Below, piece after piece: positions 1 to 8,261 of a stretch of 64,000 bases of DNA; position 1 is the stretch's first letter; each line of letters opens with the position of its first letter. This stretch comes from Duganella sp. Root336D2 (GTDB lineage: Bacteria > Pseudomonadota > Gammaproteobacteria > Burkholderiales > Burkholderiaceae_D), in NCBI RefSeq assembly GCF_001425005.1, contig NZ_LMDB01000006.1, positions 1,238-65,237 of the forward strand. Reading direction: 5' to 3'. The position numbers and the translations under genes were made by a program. A model generated the notes under the pieces. That model ran no database searches. It had not been told where the DNA came from and saw only the letters and a program-made list of their open reading frames with translations.

Positions 1-148
1 GAAAAGGGTTGGGAATCGACGCGAATCGAGCGATTCGACGCGCGTTCGTCATGCATATGCGCCGCCGCTCGGGAAATCAGCGGTAAATCGAGGTGCCCTA
101 TTGAACGATCGACTTGCACGTGGTCTGGGCCAGGAATGCTGCTGAAAC

Positions 149-663
149 TTGCAATCCTTGGCCCGAAGTCGGCAAAAAGCCTGCGCCGGCATCAGCATAC
201 GCCACGCCGGCTTTCGCAGCATCGAGCCGGAGCAGTGGCGGCGCGTGATCGATACCAACCTGGGTGGCATCTTCTATGTTGCGAGGGAAACGGTACGGCG
301 CATGCAGCAGGGTGTGATCCTGAAGATGTCTTCGGTGAACGGCCTGGCAGCGTTCCCGCACTATGCTGACTACAACGCTTCCAAGGCAGCCGTGCTGGCC
401 TTGACCCGCACGATGGCAGTGGAACTGGCTCCCGGGATCCGGGTCAATGCACTGTGCCCGGGCGCCGTCATGACGCCGATGCAGCAGGCCGGTACACGCA
501 GGAGATGTTCGCCGAGGTCAACGCCAACATCCCCCTTGGCCGCCATGCCGACCCATCGGAAATTGCTGCCTTCTTCGCCTTCCTGGCCTCGGATGAAGCC
601 AAGTTCATCACCGGCCACCACTACGTGATCGACGGTGGGGAGATCGCCAGGGCCTCGGCGTAA
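149..663 (+). pseudogene. SDR-family oxidoreductase remnant, 5' truncated and frameshifted
   Basis: The reading frame keeps the C-terminal two thirds of a short-chain dehydrogenase. It has the helix-4 region (IDTNLGGIFYVARE), the catalytic serine region (MSSVNG), the YNASK catalytic motif and the NALCPGAV loop. At about 487-495 the frame breaks. The normal SDR ending (PLGRHADPSEIAAFF through GHHYVIDGG) continues in the next frame to the stop at 663. The N-terminal TGxxxGxG cofactor motif is missing; the bases before about 190 do not encode a recognisable Rossmann half. With two independent lesions the gene is very probably dead. The substrate of the ancestral enzyme cannot be told. The intact parent is typically about 250 residues. 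Confidence 0.8.
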
Positions 664-666
664 GCA

Positions 667-1386
667 CTACCAGGCAAAGGAGGTCAGGAGGTCGCCGTTG
701 GGTAATGCCATGTAACCGGCTTGGCCGCGGCGGCCGGGAAACCATTCATCGCTAATGGCCTCCACCGTTTGGAAGTGGATTTGACCGCCAGCGCCGTCGC
801 CAGCGATGGCGGTAAGCTGGATGGCATCAAACTCCAGTACGCGGCCAGCAACTGCGGAAACCGCCTTGTAAAAACTCTCCTTGGCCGAGAATGCCAGGGT
901 CAGTCCCGCGGAAAACGGCAAGCTGCGCCCGGCGTCGAGCTTAAGCAGCAATGCATGCTCGTGCCGGTTTACCACCAGCGAAAGCATGCTTTCGTGCTGG
1001 TCGGCGCCGATCACGCGCTCGATGTCGATGCCGAGGCCACGGAGCCCACCTTCAGTTGTGGCGACAGCGGCAACGGCCAGGCGATCGTTGTGCGAAATGC
1101 TGCCGATCATTCCGGTGGGCCACAACGGCGCACCATTGCCTGCGCTGCCGACGGCAGCACGCGGCCTGCCGAGAGCAGACATTGCTTCTCGCGCTGCCAG
1201 GCGGCCGTGAAAATATTCCGCCTGGCGCTTACGCACGCTGCGCGCAATACGGGGCGGGCATTCAATCCCCGCACGATCGAACATCCCTGCGTTGAACGCA
1301 GCTGGATCGAACCCGAGACAGCAGGCCGTCAGCGTGCTGGCGCCAGGTGGCAAGGCCATGACCTCGAGTCCGGTTTGTACATGCAT
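667..1386 (-). CDS. 4'-phosphopantetheinyl transferase (EntD/Sfp-like)
   Basis: Predicted to transfer the phosphopantetheine arm of CoA to carrier-protein serines of a non-ribosomal peptide, polyketide or fatty-acid system. The family hallmarks are present in order: GSISHN in the middle, GLGIDIE with the Mg-binding acidic residues, and FSAKESFYKAV with the catalytic Glu/Lys. The C-terminal extension is of the EntD kind. An upstream ATG at 1413 is in frame, but a TATAAT box covers that position. The ATG at 1386 has a GAAGG ribosome-binding site, giving about 239 residues. No biosynthetic cluster lies next to it, so it probably acts on carrier proteins encoded elsewhere. Confidence 0.85.
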   Translation of the reverse strand: MHVQTGLEVMALPPGASTLTACCLGFDPAAFNAGMFDRAGIECPPRIARSVRKRQAEYFHGRLAAREAMSALGRPRAAVGSAGNGAPLWPTGMIGSISHNDRLAVAAVATTEGGLRGLGIDIERVIGADQHESMLSLVVNRHEHALLLKLDAGRSLPFSAGLTLAFSAKESFYKAVSAVAGRVLEFDAIQLTAIAGDGAGGQIHFQTVEAISDEWFPGRRGQAGYMALPNGDLLTSFAW

Positions 1387-1413
1387 CGCTGTCAGCCTTC
1401 GTGGGGGATGCAT

Positions 1414-1440
1414 ATTATACCGGCCCCGCTTCCGGGGCCG
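1414..1440 (-). promoter_or_regulatory. Probable promoter of the PPTase gene with GC hairpin
   Basis: A perfect TATAAT reads on the minus strand at 1419-1414, about 28 bases ahead of the chosen ATG at 1386. A convincing -35 was not found. Immediately upstream, 1421-1440 is an 8-bp GC-rich inverted repeat (CGGCCCCG, loop CTTC, CGGGGCCG) without a T tract. It could be an operator or extended spacer structure rather than a terminator. Confidence 0.4.
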
Positions 1441-1477
1441 TAGCACGCACAGTTACCGGAATCGCGTGCTCGCCAAG

Positions 1478-2383
1478 TCAACCTTGGTAGAGAACGTAGC
1501 CGTTTTTCTCGGTACGGAACTTGATCAGTTCGGGCATCTGGGTAGCCAGTTCACCCGTCAGGTCGTAGTGGTTCAGTACGTTCCTGTAGGCATCAATGGC
1601 GATCACCGCATAGCTCACCGGGGTGGTTGGGAACATCCAGGTATGGCCGTCAGGGCTGCGCATGATCGTACCGTTGACCAGCGATACGCCAACCTGCCCG
1701 GCGTTGACCGTCTTCTCGGTGTACGAGCCATTCTTGAGTTCCTGGGTCAATTCATGGCTGATGGTGCTGGTCGACGTATTGACGTATTCGATTTCGGTGG
1801 AGACCGCCACCTTGGCATAGTATTCGGCTTCTGCACTGGCGCTGTATTTCTGGCTCAGCCTCGTTTCGGTAACCTTTTCATAGCTGTCGGCGGTGCGGTA
1901 AAAGGTATCCGAATATTCCTTCAGCAAGGTATTCTGCGGCGTGAATGCGATGACGAATTGCGCGCGCTCCTGCAGGACGGTCGACGGCACATAGTCGTCC
2001 ACATAAGTGATCTGGATCTGGTCCAGGCGCGCATCGCTGCGGCCGCCGATCGCGATAACGCGGATATTGCTCAAATTGTGCGGATCCCCGCCGTCACCGC
2101 CGCCGCCGAGCGTGCGTCCCTTGTTGGTTTGGAACTGCAGCTGGTCGACGCGCGCGCCAGCGCGGATCGAGATGGAGCAAATGTATTCGTCATCAGCGAA
2201 AACCAGTGTATTGGACGGGTCGCCGCCATCGCCGCCATGCTGGTGTCCATTGATGATAATGGCATCGACTTCCCGGGCAGAGCGGATTGCCAGTGAACGA
2301 ACGAACTCGGCATTGAATGGGTCTCCGCCTTCGCCTCCGTAATTGCTGATTACGACTCCATTTTCCATCGTCAACGTCTTCAT
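1478..2383 (-). CDS. Jacalin-like lectin with C-terminal pore-forming-like region
   Basis: The N-terminal half (about residues 1-130) holds three repeats. Each starts with a GG(E/D)GGDPxN loop and ends with an AR(V/L)DxI/L strand, as expected of a threefold beta-prism of the jacalin type, in which the GG loop contacts sugar. The second half is rich in Ser/Thr and alternating hydrophobic residues (for example SASAEAEYYAKVAVSTEIEY). With a jacalin head this resembles natterin/aerolysin-type beta-pore proteins, but that part is inference from pattern only. No signal peptide is seen. The ATG at 2383 has an AGGGA site; an in-frame start at 2446 has none. It lies downstream of a PLAT-like gene on the same strand. 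Confidence 0.6.
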   Translation of the reverse strand: MKTLTMENGVVISNYGGEGGDPFNAEFVRSLAIRSAREVDAIIINGHQHGGDGGDPSNTLVFADDEYICSISIRAGARVDQLQFQTNKGRTLGGGGDGGDPHNLSNIRVIAIGGRSDARLDQIQITYVDDYVPSTVLQERAQFVIAFTPQNTLLKEYSDTFYRTADSYEKVTETRLSQKYSASAEAEYYAKVAVSTEIEYVNTSTSTISHELTQELKNGSYTEKTVNAGQVGVSLVNGTIMRSPDGHTWMFPTTPVSYAVIAIDAYRNVLNHYDLTGELATQMPELIKFRTEKNGYVLYQG

Positions 2384-2490
2384 GTTTCCCTCGCTCGAGT
2401 ATCGTTCAATAAGCCAAGTCTTCCCGGTTTGTGTGCAGACGTGCACCAGTCCGGCCTAGCGGACTCCGTCAATACGGCATCCGTGGCTTG

Positions 2491-2496
2491 ACTATA
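2491..2496 (-). promoter_or_regulatory. Possible -10 element of the lectin gene
   Basis: TATAGT on the minus strand, 236 bases being available between the PLAT-like gene and the lectin gene. It would give a leader of about 100 bases. No good -35 is visible, so co-transcription from the upstream gene is also possible. Confidence 0.2.
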
Positions 2497-2619
2497 TGGA
2501 GGGCGCTTGAACGGGATAAGTATCAGCAGGTATCACGAGGTGTGGGCATGAAGGGGGAGCGCTGGCCATCGCGCCCCCAATGTCCTGAGGTCTTGAAGGA
2601 CCCGGACCAGGAATGTGAG

Positions 2620-3132
2620 TCAGGACAAGTTCAACGTCCAGGTGGTAACGCCTTCCCGTGCGTCGGTGCTCATCGCCACGTCGCGACCCCAGCTGGCGAT
2701 GTAGCTCCAGTCCGGGTCCTCGATCCAGGCCAGCGTGTCGAAACTGGTAGCGCGCTGGCGGATAAATCGTACGTAAAGATCGACGTTGTCCTTGATCCAC
2801 ATATCATCGCCACGAATACGCAATTGAATCTGCAGGTGACGGCTCATTCCGTTCGAGAATTCGAAGCCGTAACCCGGATAGGGCATGGGTATCTGTCCTA
2901 CGCCCGGCGGAAGTTCGGGTGTCTTGTCGTTCCGGCGGGGCAATTTGGTAGGCCCCATATAGTCATAGTTCCTGATTGCTCCGGCCTCCAGGTCATCTTC
3001 GGTCGGATAGTCGAGATTGAGTAAGCGAAGTTCGTGGCCGTCCCGCAAGATCTTGGCTTGAACAAGGCTGTCAGTTCCTGCATTGGGTGCGTTTTTTGTT
3101 TGCGCAATGAGCCTGATTGAACTGATCCACAT
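2620..3132 (-). CDS. PLAT/LH2-like domain protein
   Basis: 170 residues without signal peptide or membrane segment. The N-terminal part fits the beta-sandwich PLAT/LH2 pattern: a first strand IRLIAQT, then AGTDSLVQAKIL, a Leu-rich strand, and a DDLEAGAIRNYDY segment matching the usual acidic-Glu-x-Gly turn. PLAT domains bind lipids or membrane proteins. The C-terminal part has many Trp/Tyr residues (DDMWIKDNVDLYVRF, EDPDWSYIASWG). A clear AGGAG site precedes the ATG at 3132. Its neighbour on the same strand is a jacalin-type lectin, so a shared role at a membrane or glycan surface is plausible. The domain name rests on pattern only. Confidence 0.5.
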   Translation of the reverse strand: MWISSIRLIAQTKNAPNAGTDSLVQAKILRDGHELRLLNLDYPTEDDLEAGAIRNYDYMGPTKLPRRNDKTPELPPGVGQIPMPYPGYGFEFSNGMSRHLQIQLRIRGDDMWIKDNVDLYVRFIRQRATSFDTLAWIEDPDWSYIASWGRDVAMSTDAREGVTTWTLNLS

Positions 3133-3350
3133 GGCAGTCTCCTATCAAATTACTGCAATTTGTAAAGCGTTCCCCGCAATCGACCTGGGGTAACGGCCTG
3201 TTAATAATCGGTCAGGTGGAGGGGGCAGGAATCGGTACTGGCACCTAGATTCGGCGTGGGCGCATACCCAAATTAGTACTTGCCGCCTGAACATGGCGCT
3301 ATGTCCGTTTCCGCACTGAGCGGCCCCATGCTGAGTCGTATGCTCTGGCT

Positions 3351-5156
3351 ATGAAGATGACAGCCAATACCTCTGCCGCCCGCCGGGCGCCGCCATTGTC
3401 GCTCGCTGCGTGGAAACAATTCATCAGCGTCGCCAAGCCCTATTGGCTGGGGAGCGAAAAGAAGTCAGCCTGGGGCTTGCTGCTGCTGCTGATTGTGCTG
3501 ATGCTCGCCGAAACCCAGCTGGCAGTGATGCTGAACAACCAATCCGGCGAAATGACTTCGGCACTGGCGGGACGGGATGGCGACCGCTTCTGGAAGTCGG
3601 TGCGGGCCTGCCTGCTCATCCTGGCGTTCGCAGTGCCGATCTACGCTTTCTACTACTACATGCGGGACATGTTTGCCAATCGGTGGCGGCGCTGGCTGAC
3701 GGGCCGTTTCCTCGATGGTTACCTGCACGGGCGCAAATATTACGAGCTGACGTCGGAGGGCGAGATCGACAACCCGGACCAGCGGATAAGTGAAGACATC
3801 AACACCTTTACCGGCCGCTCGATTCACTTCCTGCTGATCTTCTTGGGCTCGATCATGCAGTTGGTGGCGTTCAGCGCAGTACTGTGGTCGATTTCGCACC
3901 TGCTGGTCGGCGTGCTGGCCGTATATGCGCTGACCGGGACCGTTGTTGCGCTCTACGTCTTCGGCAATCCGCTGATCCGCCTCAATTTCTGGCAGCTACG
4001 GCGCGAGGCGGATTTCCGCTTCGGGCTGATGCGCCTGCGGGAAAATGCCGAATCGATCGCCTTCTACCGGGGCGAGGCACAGGAGCGCGCCTACATCGAC
4101 AGCAGGTTCGATAAGGTGTTCCACAATTTCAGCCGCCTCATCAAAAAGCAGCGCACGCTGAATTTGTTCCAGCGTACGTTCAGCCAGCTTACCCTGGTGC
4201 TGCCAGGGGTAATCCTCGCAGACGGCGTGCTGTCCGGCGCGCTGGAAGTGGGGCGGGCGATACAGGCGGCAGGGGCATTTACGGCCGTGCTTGGGGCGGT
4301 GGGCGTCATCGTCGATAATTTTGAGAGCCTGAGCCGCTTCGTGGCGGGCACCGAGCGCCTGCAGACCTTGTCGAGGCTGGTACTACCACCAGCCGGCGAC
4401 GAAACAGTTGCCGACAAGCGGACAACGCGAATCCGGAAGCGGGCTGGCAAACAGATCGCGGTCGAATCGCTGACCGTGTGCCCGCCGCAATCGGAGCGGG
4501 TGCTGGTCAAGGATCTATCGTTCATCCTCGAACCGGGCGACGCGCTCTTGATCACTGGCGACAGTGGTTGCGGTAAGAGTTCGCTGCTGCGCGCTATTGC
4601 CGGCCTGTGGGATACCGGTAGCGGTGTGATCCGCCATCCGCCGCTGGAAGACCTCTTTTTCCTGCCCCAGCAACCTTACCTGCAGCATGGGACATTGCGC
4701 AGCCAGCTTATCTACCCAAGTGTACAGACAGCGCTGAGCGACGAGCGGCTGCAGGAGATCCTGGAACAGGTGCACCTGCCGTTTCTCGCCCAGCGGGTGG
4801 GCGGGCTGGATGCCGTGCAGGACTGGGAAAAGCTGTTATCCGTCGGCGAACAGCAGCGGCTTGCCTTTGGCCGGGTGCTGGTGCATGAACCGAGCATCGT
4901 GATCCTTGACGAAGCGACCAGCGCGCTCGACAGCGGCAACGAGGCTTCGCTTTACAGATGCCTGCGTGAGAGCGGCGCCACGCTGATCAGCATTGCCCAC
5001 AGGGCAGCCGTCCGGCGCCACCATACGCATGTACTGCGCTTGAACGGCGATGGTGCCTGGGATATACGGAGAGTGGCGGTACCGCTGGACGTGGAATCGC
5101 GCCGCGCCGAAGTTACGCACCTTCAATGTCCCCAGGAACTCGATGAATGCGGATAA
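3351..5156 (+). CDS. SbmA/BacA-like ABC transporter, fused permease and ATPase
   Basis: An N-terminal transmembrane domain (about residues 30-330, with helices such as GLLLLLIVLMLAE) is fused to an ATPase domain. The ATPase has Walker A GDSGCGKSS near residue 403, signature LSVGEQQRLAFGR near 494 and Walker B IVILDEATSALD near 520. The EADFRF and ENAESIAFYRGE segments are typical of the SbmA/BacA and peroxisomal ABCD-like group (YddA/Rv1819c type). That group imports peptides, cobalamin or acyl-CoA-like substrates; the cargo here is unknown. The length of 601 is normal. ATGs at 3351 and 3357 are both possible, and neither has a strong ribosome-binding site. Confidence 0.85.
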   Translation: MKMTANTSAARRAPPLSLAAWKQFISVAKPYWLGSEKKSAWGLLLLLIVLMLAETQLAVMLNNQSGEMTSALAGRDGDRFWKSVRACLLILAFAVPIYAFYYYMRDMFANRWRRWLTGRFLDGYLHGRKYYELTSEGEIDNPDQRISEDINTFTGRSIHFLLIFLGSIMQLVAFSAVLWSISHLLVGVLAVYALTGTVVALYVFGNPLIRLNFWQLRREADFRFGLMRLRENAESIAFYRGEAQERAYIDSRFDKVFHNFSRLIKKQRTLNLFQRTFSQLTLVLPGVILADGVLSGALEVGRAIQAAGAFTAVLGAVGVIVDNFESLSRFVAGTERLQTLSRLVLPPAGDETVADKRTTRIRKRAGKQIAVESLTVCPPQSERVLVKDLSFILEPGDALLITGDSGCGKSSLLRAIAGLWDTGSGVIRHPPLEDLFFLPQQPYLQHGTLRSQLIYPSVQTALSDERLQEILEQVHLPFLAQRVGGLDAVQDWEKLLSVGEQQRLAFGRVLVHEPSIVILDEATSALDSGNEASLYRCLRESGATLISIAHRAAVRRHHTHVLRLNGDGAWDIRRVAVPLDVESRRAEVTHLQCPQELDECG

Positions 5157-5343
5157 TCTGGAAGTTGTACTGTTCGGCAGCCAGCGGGCCTCCGCCCAGG
5201 CTCAATTGTTGCTGCCTCAGGTAGTCACTCACAAGCATGGCGGCGCCTTGCTCCGTCAACACGCCAGCAGAATTTGCCGTTATCTGATGCTCTGACCGGT
5301 CGGCACTCCGGTAAGCAATAACCCAAGTAGACACCTGCTTCAC
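5113..5343 (-). CDS. Possible small protein of unknown function
   Basis: A 76-residue frame with a GTG start, antisense to the last 44 bases of the transporter gene and otherwise filling intergenic space. Composition looks protein-like (MKQVSTWVIAYRSADRSEHQ at the start, charged IIRIHRVPGD at the end), without membrane segments. The ribosome-binding site is weak. No family was recognised. It may be spurious. Confidence 0.3.
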   Translation of the reverse strand: MKQVSTWVIAYRSADRSEHQITANSAGVLTEQGAAMLVSDYLRQQQLSLGGGPLAAEQYNFQIIRIHRVPGDIEGA

Positions 5344-5516
5344 TTTCGTACGCTTGTAAGGGAATCACGTATGTTATCAAAGTTGAGTGTGTTCTTGCGT
5401 TCGTTTGAGCCGGGTGGCGTTGTAAATTTCCTAATTGCAAATTTAATTGTCGCAAAATTTAACACCTTTCATGCGTGAAGTTGGGGTAACTCAGCGTAAT
5501 CAGGTACTTAGATGGT

Positions 5517-5532
5517 AGGCACAGTTGATGCT
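5517..5532 (+). promoter_or_regulatory. Sigma-54 (RpoN) promoter of the PEP-CTERM gene
   Basis: The sequence AGGCACAGTTGATGCT fits the -24/-12 consensus: GGCAC and TGC, with GG (5518) and GC (5530) starting exactly 12 bases apart. Expected transcription start is near 5543, 33 bases ahead of the ATG at 5576. The region 5344-5516 upstream is gene-free and AT-rich, and could hold the enhancer site. PEP-CTERM genes are known in other betaproteobacteria to be driven by RpoN with the PrsK/PrsR pair; that link is inference here. Confidence 0.6.
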
Positions 5533-5575
5533 TGATCCAGCTTGTAGTTTCCTCAACCTAAATATGGAGCGCGAT

Positions 5576-5977
5576 ATGAAAGCTAATACGCTGTTCAAGT
5601 CTTGCCTGCTGGCCTGCTCCGTTCTGGCGGGTGCTCAAGCGGTTGCCGGTCCCGGCACCGTAAATAGTATTGAATTCAGTTTCATGAATTACGGTAATAC
5701 CGCAGGACAGTCGTTCAGCAGTTTGCCCTTGACGAGTTTTGACAGCACTCCAGCGCCGGCGGTCTCGCCGATCTCCATACCGACCCCACAGGAAATCCTG
5801 CCAGTTGCCGAGGTTTACGTGCCTTCGGCACCTGTGCAACCCGACATACCTCAAATCATTGCGGCGCCGGACGTGCCGCAGGCGGCAGCGGCCATCCCGG
5901 AACCAGGGACCGCCGCCTTGCTGGGTTTGGGTTGTGCCTTGCTTTTCCTGCGCCGTCGGGGGGGACTCCATGCTTAA
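5576..5977 (+). CDS. PEP-CTERM sorting-domain protein
   Basis: A secreted protein of about 133 residues. It has an N-terminal signal peptide (LLACSVLAGAQAVAG), a Pro/Ala/Val-rich low-complexity middle, and the C-terminal PEP-CTERM tag: IPEPGTAALLGLG, hydrophobic helix, then FLRRR. This tag is cut and sorted by exosortase (EpsH/XrtA), usually in organisms making exopolysaccharide and flocs or biofilm. The ATG at 5576 has a GGAG site 6 bases upstream; in-frame ATGs at 5528 and 5564 do not. The gene overlaps the next lipoprotein gene by 8 bases, so the two are translated together. Confidence 0.85.
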   Translation: MKANTLFKSCLLACSVLAGAQAVAGPGTVNSIEFSFMNYGNTAGQSFSSLPLTSFDSTPAPAVSPISIPTPQEILPVAEVYVPSAPVQPDIPQIIAAPDVPQAAAAIPEPGTAALLGLGCALLFLRRRGGLHA

Positions 5978-7004
5978 TTCCCGTAGTCTTCCAGCGCTTG
6001 CGCTGACCTTGCTGGTGGCGGCATGTGGCGGCGGCGGGTCGGGGGGCTCGCCGGCCGTTGCAACCGCTCCGCCGGCAACCACGCCGGCGCCGGAAGGGAA
6101 TATCGTCACATCGGTGCCACCGCCAACGTACGCGGCGGGCAGCGGCAGCCTGAGTATCTTCAACGCCATCAACGCCTTGCGCAGCAAGATTGGCTCCGGG
6201 CTGCTGGCCCAGAGCTTGTTGCTGGACAAGTCGACGGGGGCGCACTGGAGTTACATCAACCAGAACGGCATCAGCGAACTGCATGGCGAAACGGCCGGCA
6301 AGCCTGGATACACAGGCGTCCGTGCCGCCGACCGGATTGCGGCGGCAGGCTATGCAGCCTCGGTGTCGGGGGAAGCGATCTACAGCACGGTGGGTACCGA
6401 CAAGTACGCGACCTGTGTTGCGGAGTGGGCCAATTCGGTGTACCACGCGGCCCTGCTGTTTGCGAGCACGATCGACATCGGTATTGCGGCAAACAACTTC
6501 AACCCGGTCGAGGGCGCTTCAACGCTTTGCGCGGTGGATGTCGCCACCAGTACAACGCAGTCGGCGCAGTTGCCAGGTGCGGGCAGTATCCGTGCATATC
6601 CTTACGCAAACCAGGCCGACGTGCCCTTTGTGTTCTTCAATCGCACGGAAACGCCGACACCTGTGCCGGACCTGGTCGAAGCGGGAACGCCCGTCACGGT
6701 CAGTTTCGAAACCCGGGGCATGGCGTTGACAGCGCCGATCGCGATCAGCCAGTTCAGCCTCACCCCTGCCGGCGGGGCGGCAGTCGACGCGCGAATCCTG
6801 GTGAACAAAGGCGGCAAGCTTGGCCCGGTGATCACCACCAACGGTCCCGCGTTGACGGATGACGCCAATATGCAGGGTTTCACCGCAACGCTGGTTCCGG
6901 TGCTGAGGCTGAAACCTGGCACCGCGTATACCGTGGCCTTGATTGCCATGGTGGATGGAAAGGCAGTCAACAAGTCCTGGACTTTCACCACCGCTGCACA
7001 GTAA
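5970..7004 (+). CDS. CAP (SCP/PR-1) domain lipoprotein
   Basis: 344 residues starting with a lipoprotein signal (lipobox LVAA|C) and a Gly/Pro/Thr-rich linker. Residues of about 45-180 form a CAP/SCP-like domain: FNAINALRSKIGSGLL as helix 1, then AHWSYINQNG, SELHGE and AADRIAAAGY as the canonical core. The rest is a beta-rich region ending in LKPGTAYTVALIAMVDG, resembling an Ig-like fold. CAP proteins bind sterols or lipids or act as proteases in some families; the role here is unknown. The start overlaps the PEP-CTERM gene, so it should be under the same sigma-54 promoter. Confidence 0.75.
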   Translation: MLNSRSLPALALTLLVAACGGGGSGGSPAVATAPPATTPAPEGNIVTSVPPPTYAAGSGSLSIFNAINALRSKIGSGLLAQSLLLDKSTGAHWSYINQNGISELHGETAGKPGYTGVRAADRIAAAGYAASVSGEAIYSTVGTDKYATCVAEWANSVYHAALLFASTIDIGIAANNFNPVEGASTLCAVDVATSTTQSAQLPGAGSIRAYPYANQADVPFVFFNRTETPTPVPDLVEAGTPVTVSFETRGMALTAPIAISQFSLTPAGGAAVDARILVNKGGKLGPVITTNGPALTDDANMQGFTATLVPVLRLKPGTAYTVALIAMVDGKAVNKSWTFTTAAQ

Positions 7005-7054
7005 TGCCGAAGCATGGGGTCGGCAATCAGGCTGTATACGCTGACCCTTTCGCT

Positions 7055-8125
7055 TTACTTCGGGCGCGGCGACCGCAAGCCCCGGTCCGGGCGGGCGAGG
7101 GTACCCGAGCGCAGCATGCACACCGAGCGGGCGACGGCCCGCGCGACATTGCGGACCTCCTCCTGGAAGGCTTCATCCTTGTCCATGGTGTCATGGCTGG
7201 TGGCATACGGTTCGTAATAGCCTAAATAGCGGTCAAGCCGGGCTGGGGGCCCTGCATCGACCAGCTCCATCCAGTCAAGCCAATCCGACAGATTGCGCCG
7301 CAGGCTCTCGACGCCGGCGACATCGCCGTGCACCACCAGGCCGTAGGCGCGCCCGGCGAGGTGCTTGGGGTAGGGCCAGCCGGCCAGTTCCAGCGCCTTG
7401 GCTTCTTCGGCTTTCTTGCCGTGTGTGCTGCTTGGGTCGGGATTGCCGCCATCGGCGCACACCAGGCGGTCGATCATCAGTTTCAGTACGGATGGCGCCT
7501 GGTACCAGTACGCCGGGGTGAAGATGATGATGCCGTGAGCGGATACCCACTGCTCGTAGATCTCGTTCATCCAGTCATTGACCTGGCCAAGGCTGTGATT
7601 GGGGTAGCAGCTGCAGGGCCAATGGCAGAGCGGCATGGCGGTGGAGACGCAGCCTTTGCATGGGTGGATGCGCAACTCGAATTCGGAAGTAAGGCGGCTC
7701 AGGTCAAGGATGTCGCAGCCGATGCCCTCGCTGGCGAGCGTGGCCTCGGCGAGTTTGAGCATGCGCCAGGTCTTGGACATTTCGCCCGGGCAGGTACCGT
7801 CATTGCGCGCGGAACCGCATACCAGCAGGACTCGCGAGGGAGCGGCCGGATCTTTCTGGCGTTTTTCGGCCGCCTGCAGGCGGGCGGCGGCGGCCTTCCA
7901 TTCGACAGAGAGCTCGTAGCCTGGGTCGGCGTAGCCTGGGCCGGCGGCTTCGGTCAAGGGCGCCTTGCGGCTGTCGTCAAAGTTTTGCCAGGAGACTTCC
8001 TCGAGTTTTGCCACCTCGTCGCGCAGTTTGTCGAAGCGCGGGTCGGCAAACTTACGCATGAAGCGCAGTTGAAATTCCCGGCGTTCCAGCTTGGCGGGAG
8101 CCTGGCCTTTGCGCACTTTTGTCAT
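7055..8125 (-). CDS. NADPH-dependent FMN reductase / flavodoxin-fold protein
   Basis: 356 residues. After a 100-residue charged N-terminal extension, a flavodoxin fold begins with RVLLVCGSARNDGTCPGEMS, an FMN phosphate-binding loop. A cysteine cluster follows (HPCKGC, LCHWPCSCYPN), as in flavodoxin-like proteins of the iron-sulfur flavoprotein kind. FTPAYWYQAPSVLKLMIDR is the usual second flavin loop. It should reduce a quinone, nitro or metal substrate with NAD(P)H, but the substrate is not evident. It is transcribed away from DUF3079 with an FNR-type palindrome between them. Confidence 0.75.
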   Translation of the reverse strand: MTKVRKGQAPAKLERREFQLRFMRKFADPRFDKLRDEVAKLEEVSWQNFDDSRKAPLTEAAGPGYADPGYELSVEWKAAAARLQAAEKRQKDPAAPSRVLLVCGSARNDGTCPGEMSKTWRMLKLAEATLASEGIGCDILDLSRLTSEFELRIHPCKGCVSTAMPLCHWPCSCYPNHSLGQVNDWMNEIYEQWVSAHGIIIFTPAYWYQAPSVLKLMIDRLVCADGGNPDPSSTHGKKAEEAKALELAGWPYPKHLAGRAYGLVVHGDVAGVESLRRNLSDWLDWMELVDAGPPARLDRYLGYYEPYATSHDTMDKDEAFQEEVRNVARAVARSVCMLRSGTLARPDRGLRSPRPK

Positions 8126-8212
8126 AGCTGCCTCCTTTGCTGGGGAAAATGTGCCACGGGCGCAGCGGCGGGTCAGTACGACAGCGAACCGACGACAGGG
8201 TCTTGCGGAAAC

Positions 8213-8255
8213 TTGACCTGGGTTAAGGATGGAGTGGGGGCGTCAGGTCTACGAT
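8213..8255 (+). promoter_or_regulatory. FNR-type box and -10 element ahead of DUF3079
   Basis: TTGACCTGGGTTAA at 8213-8226 matches the FNR/ANR pattern TTGAy-N4-rTCAA with one mismatch in the right half. TACGAT at 8250-8255 sits where a class II FNR-activated -10 should be, within one base of the geometry seen at the hemerythrin remnant. The implied start is at or next to the ATG of 8262, so the message would be nearly leaderless. Confidence 0.5.
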
Positions 8256-8261
8256 TGAACC

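Noticed and set aside
1421-1440. GC-rich hairpin as a terminator
   Set aside because: No T run on either strand, and a TATAAT is directly adjacent, so promoter context is more likely.
5225-5455. A 76-codon minus-strand frame in the gap before the PEP-CTERM gene
   Set aside because: Overlaps the other small candidate in another frame and has poor protein-like composition and no start signals.
5531-5545. TTGATCCAGCTTGT as an FNR site ahead of the PEP-CTERM gene
   Set aside because: Only the left half matches and it overlaps the start region of the sigma-54 promoter.
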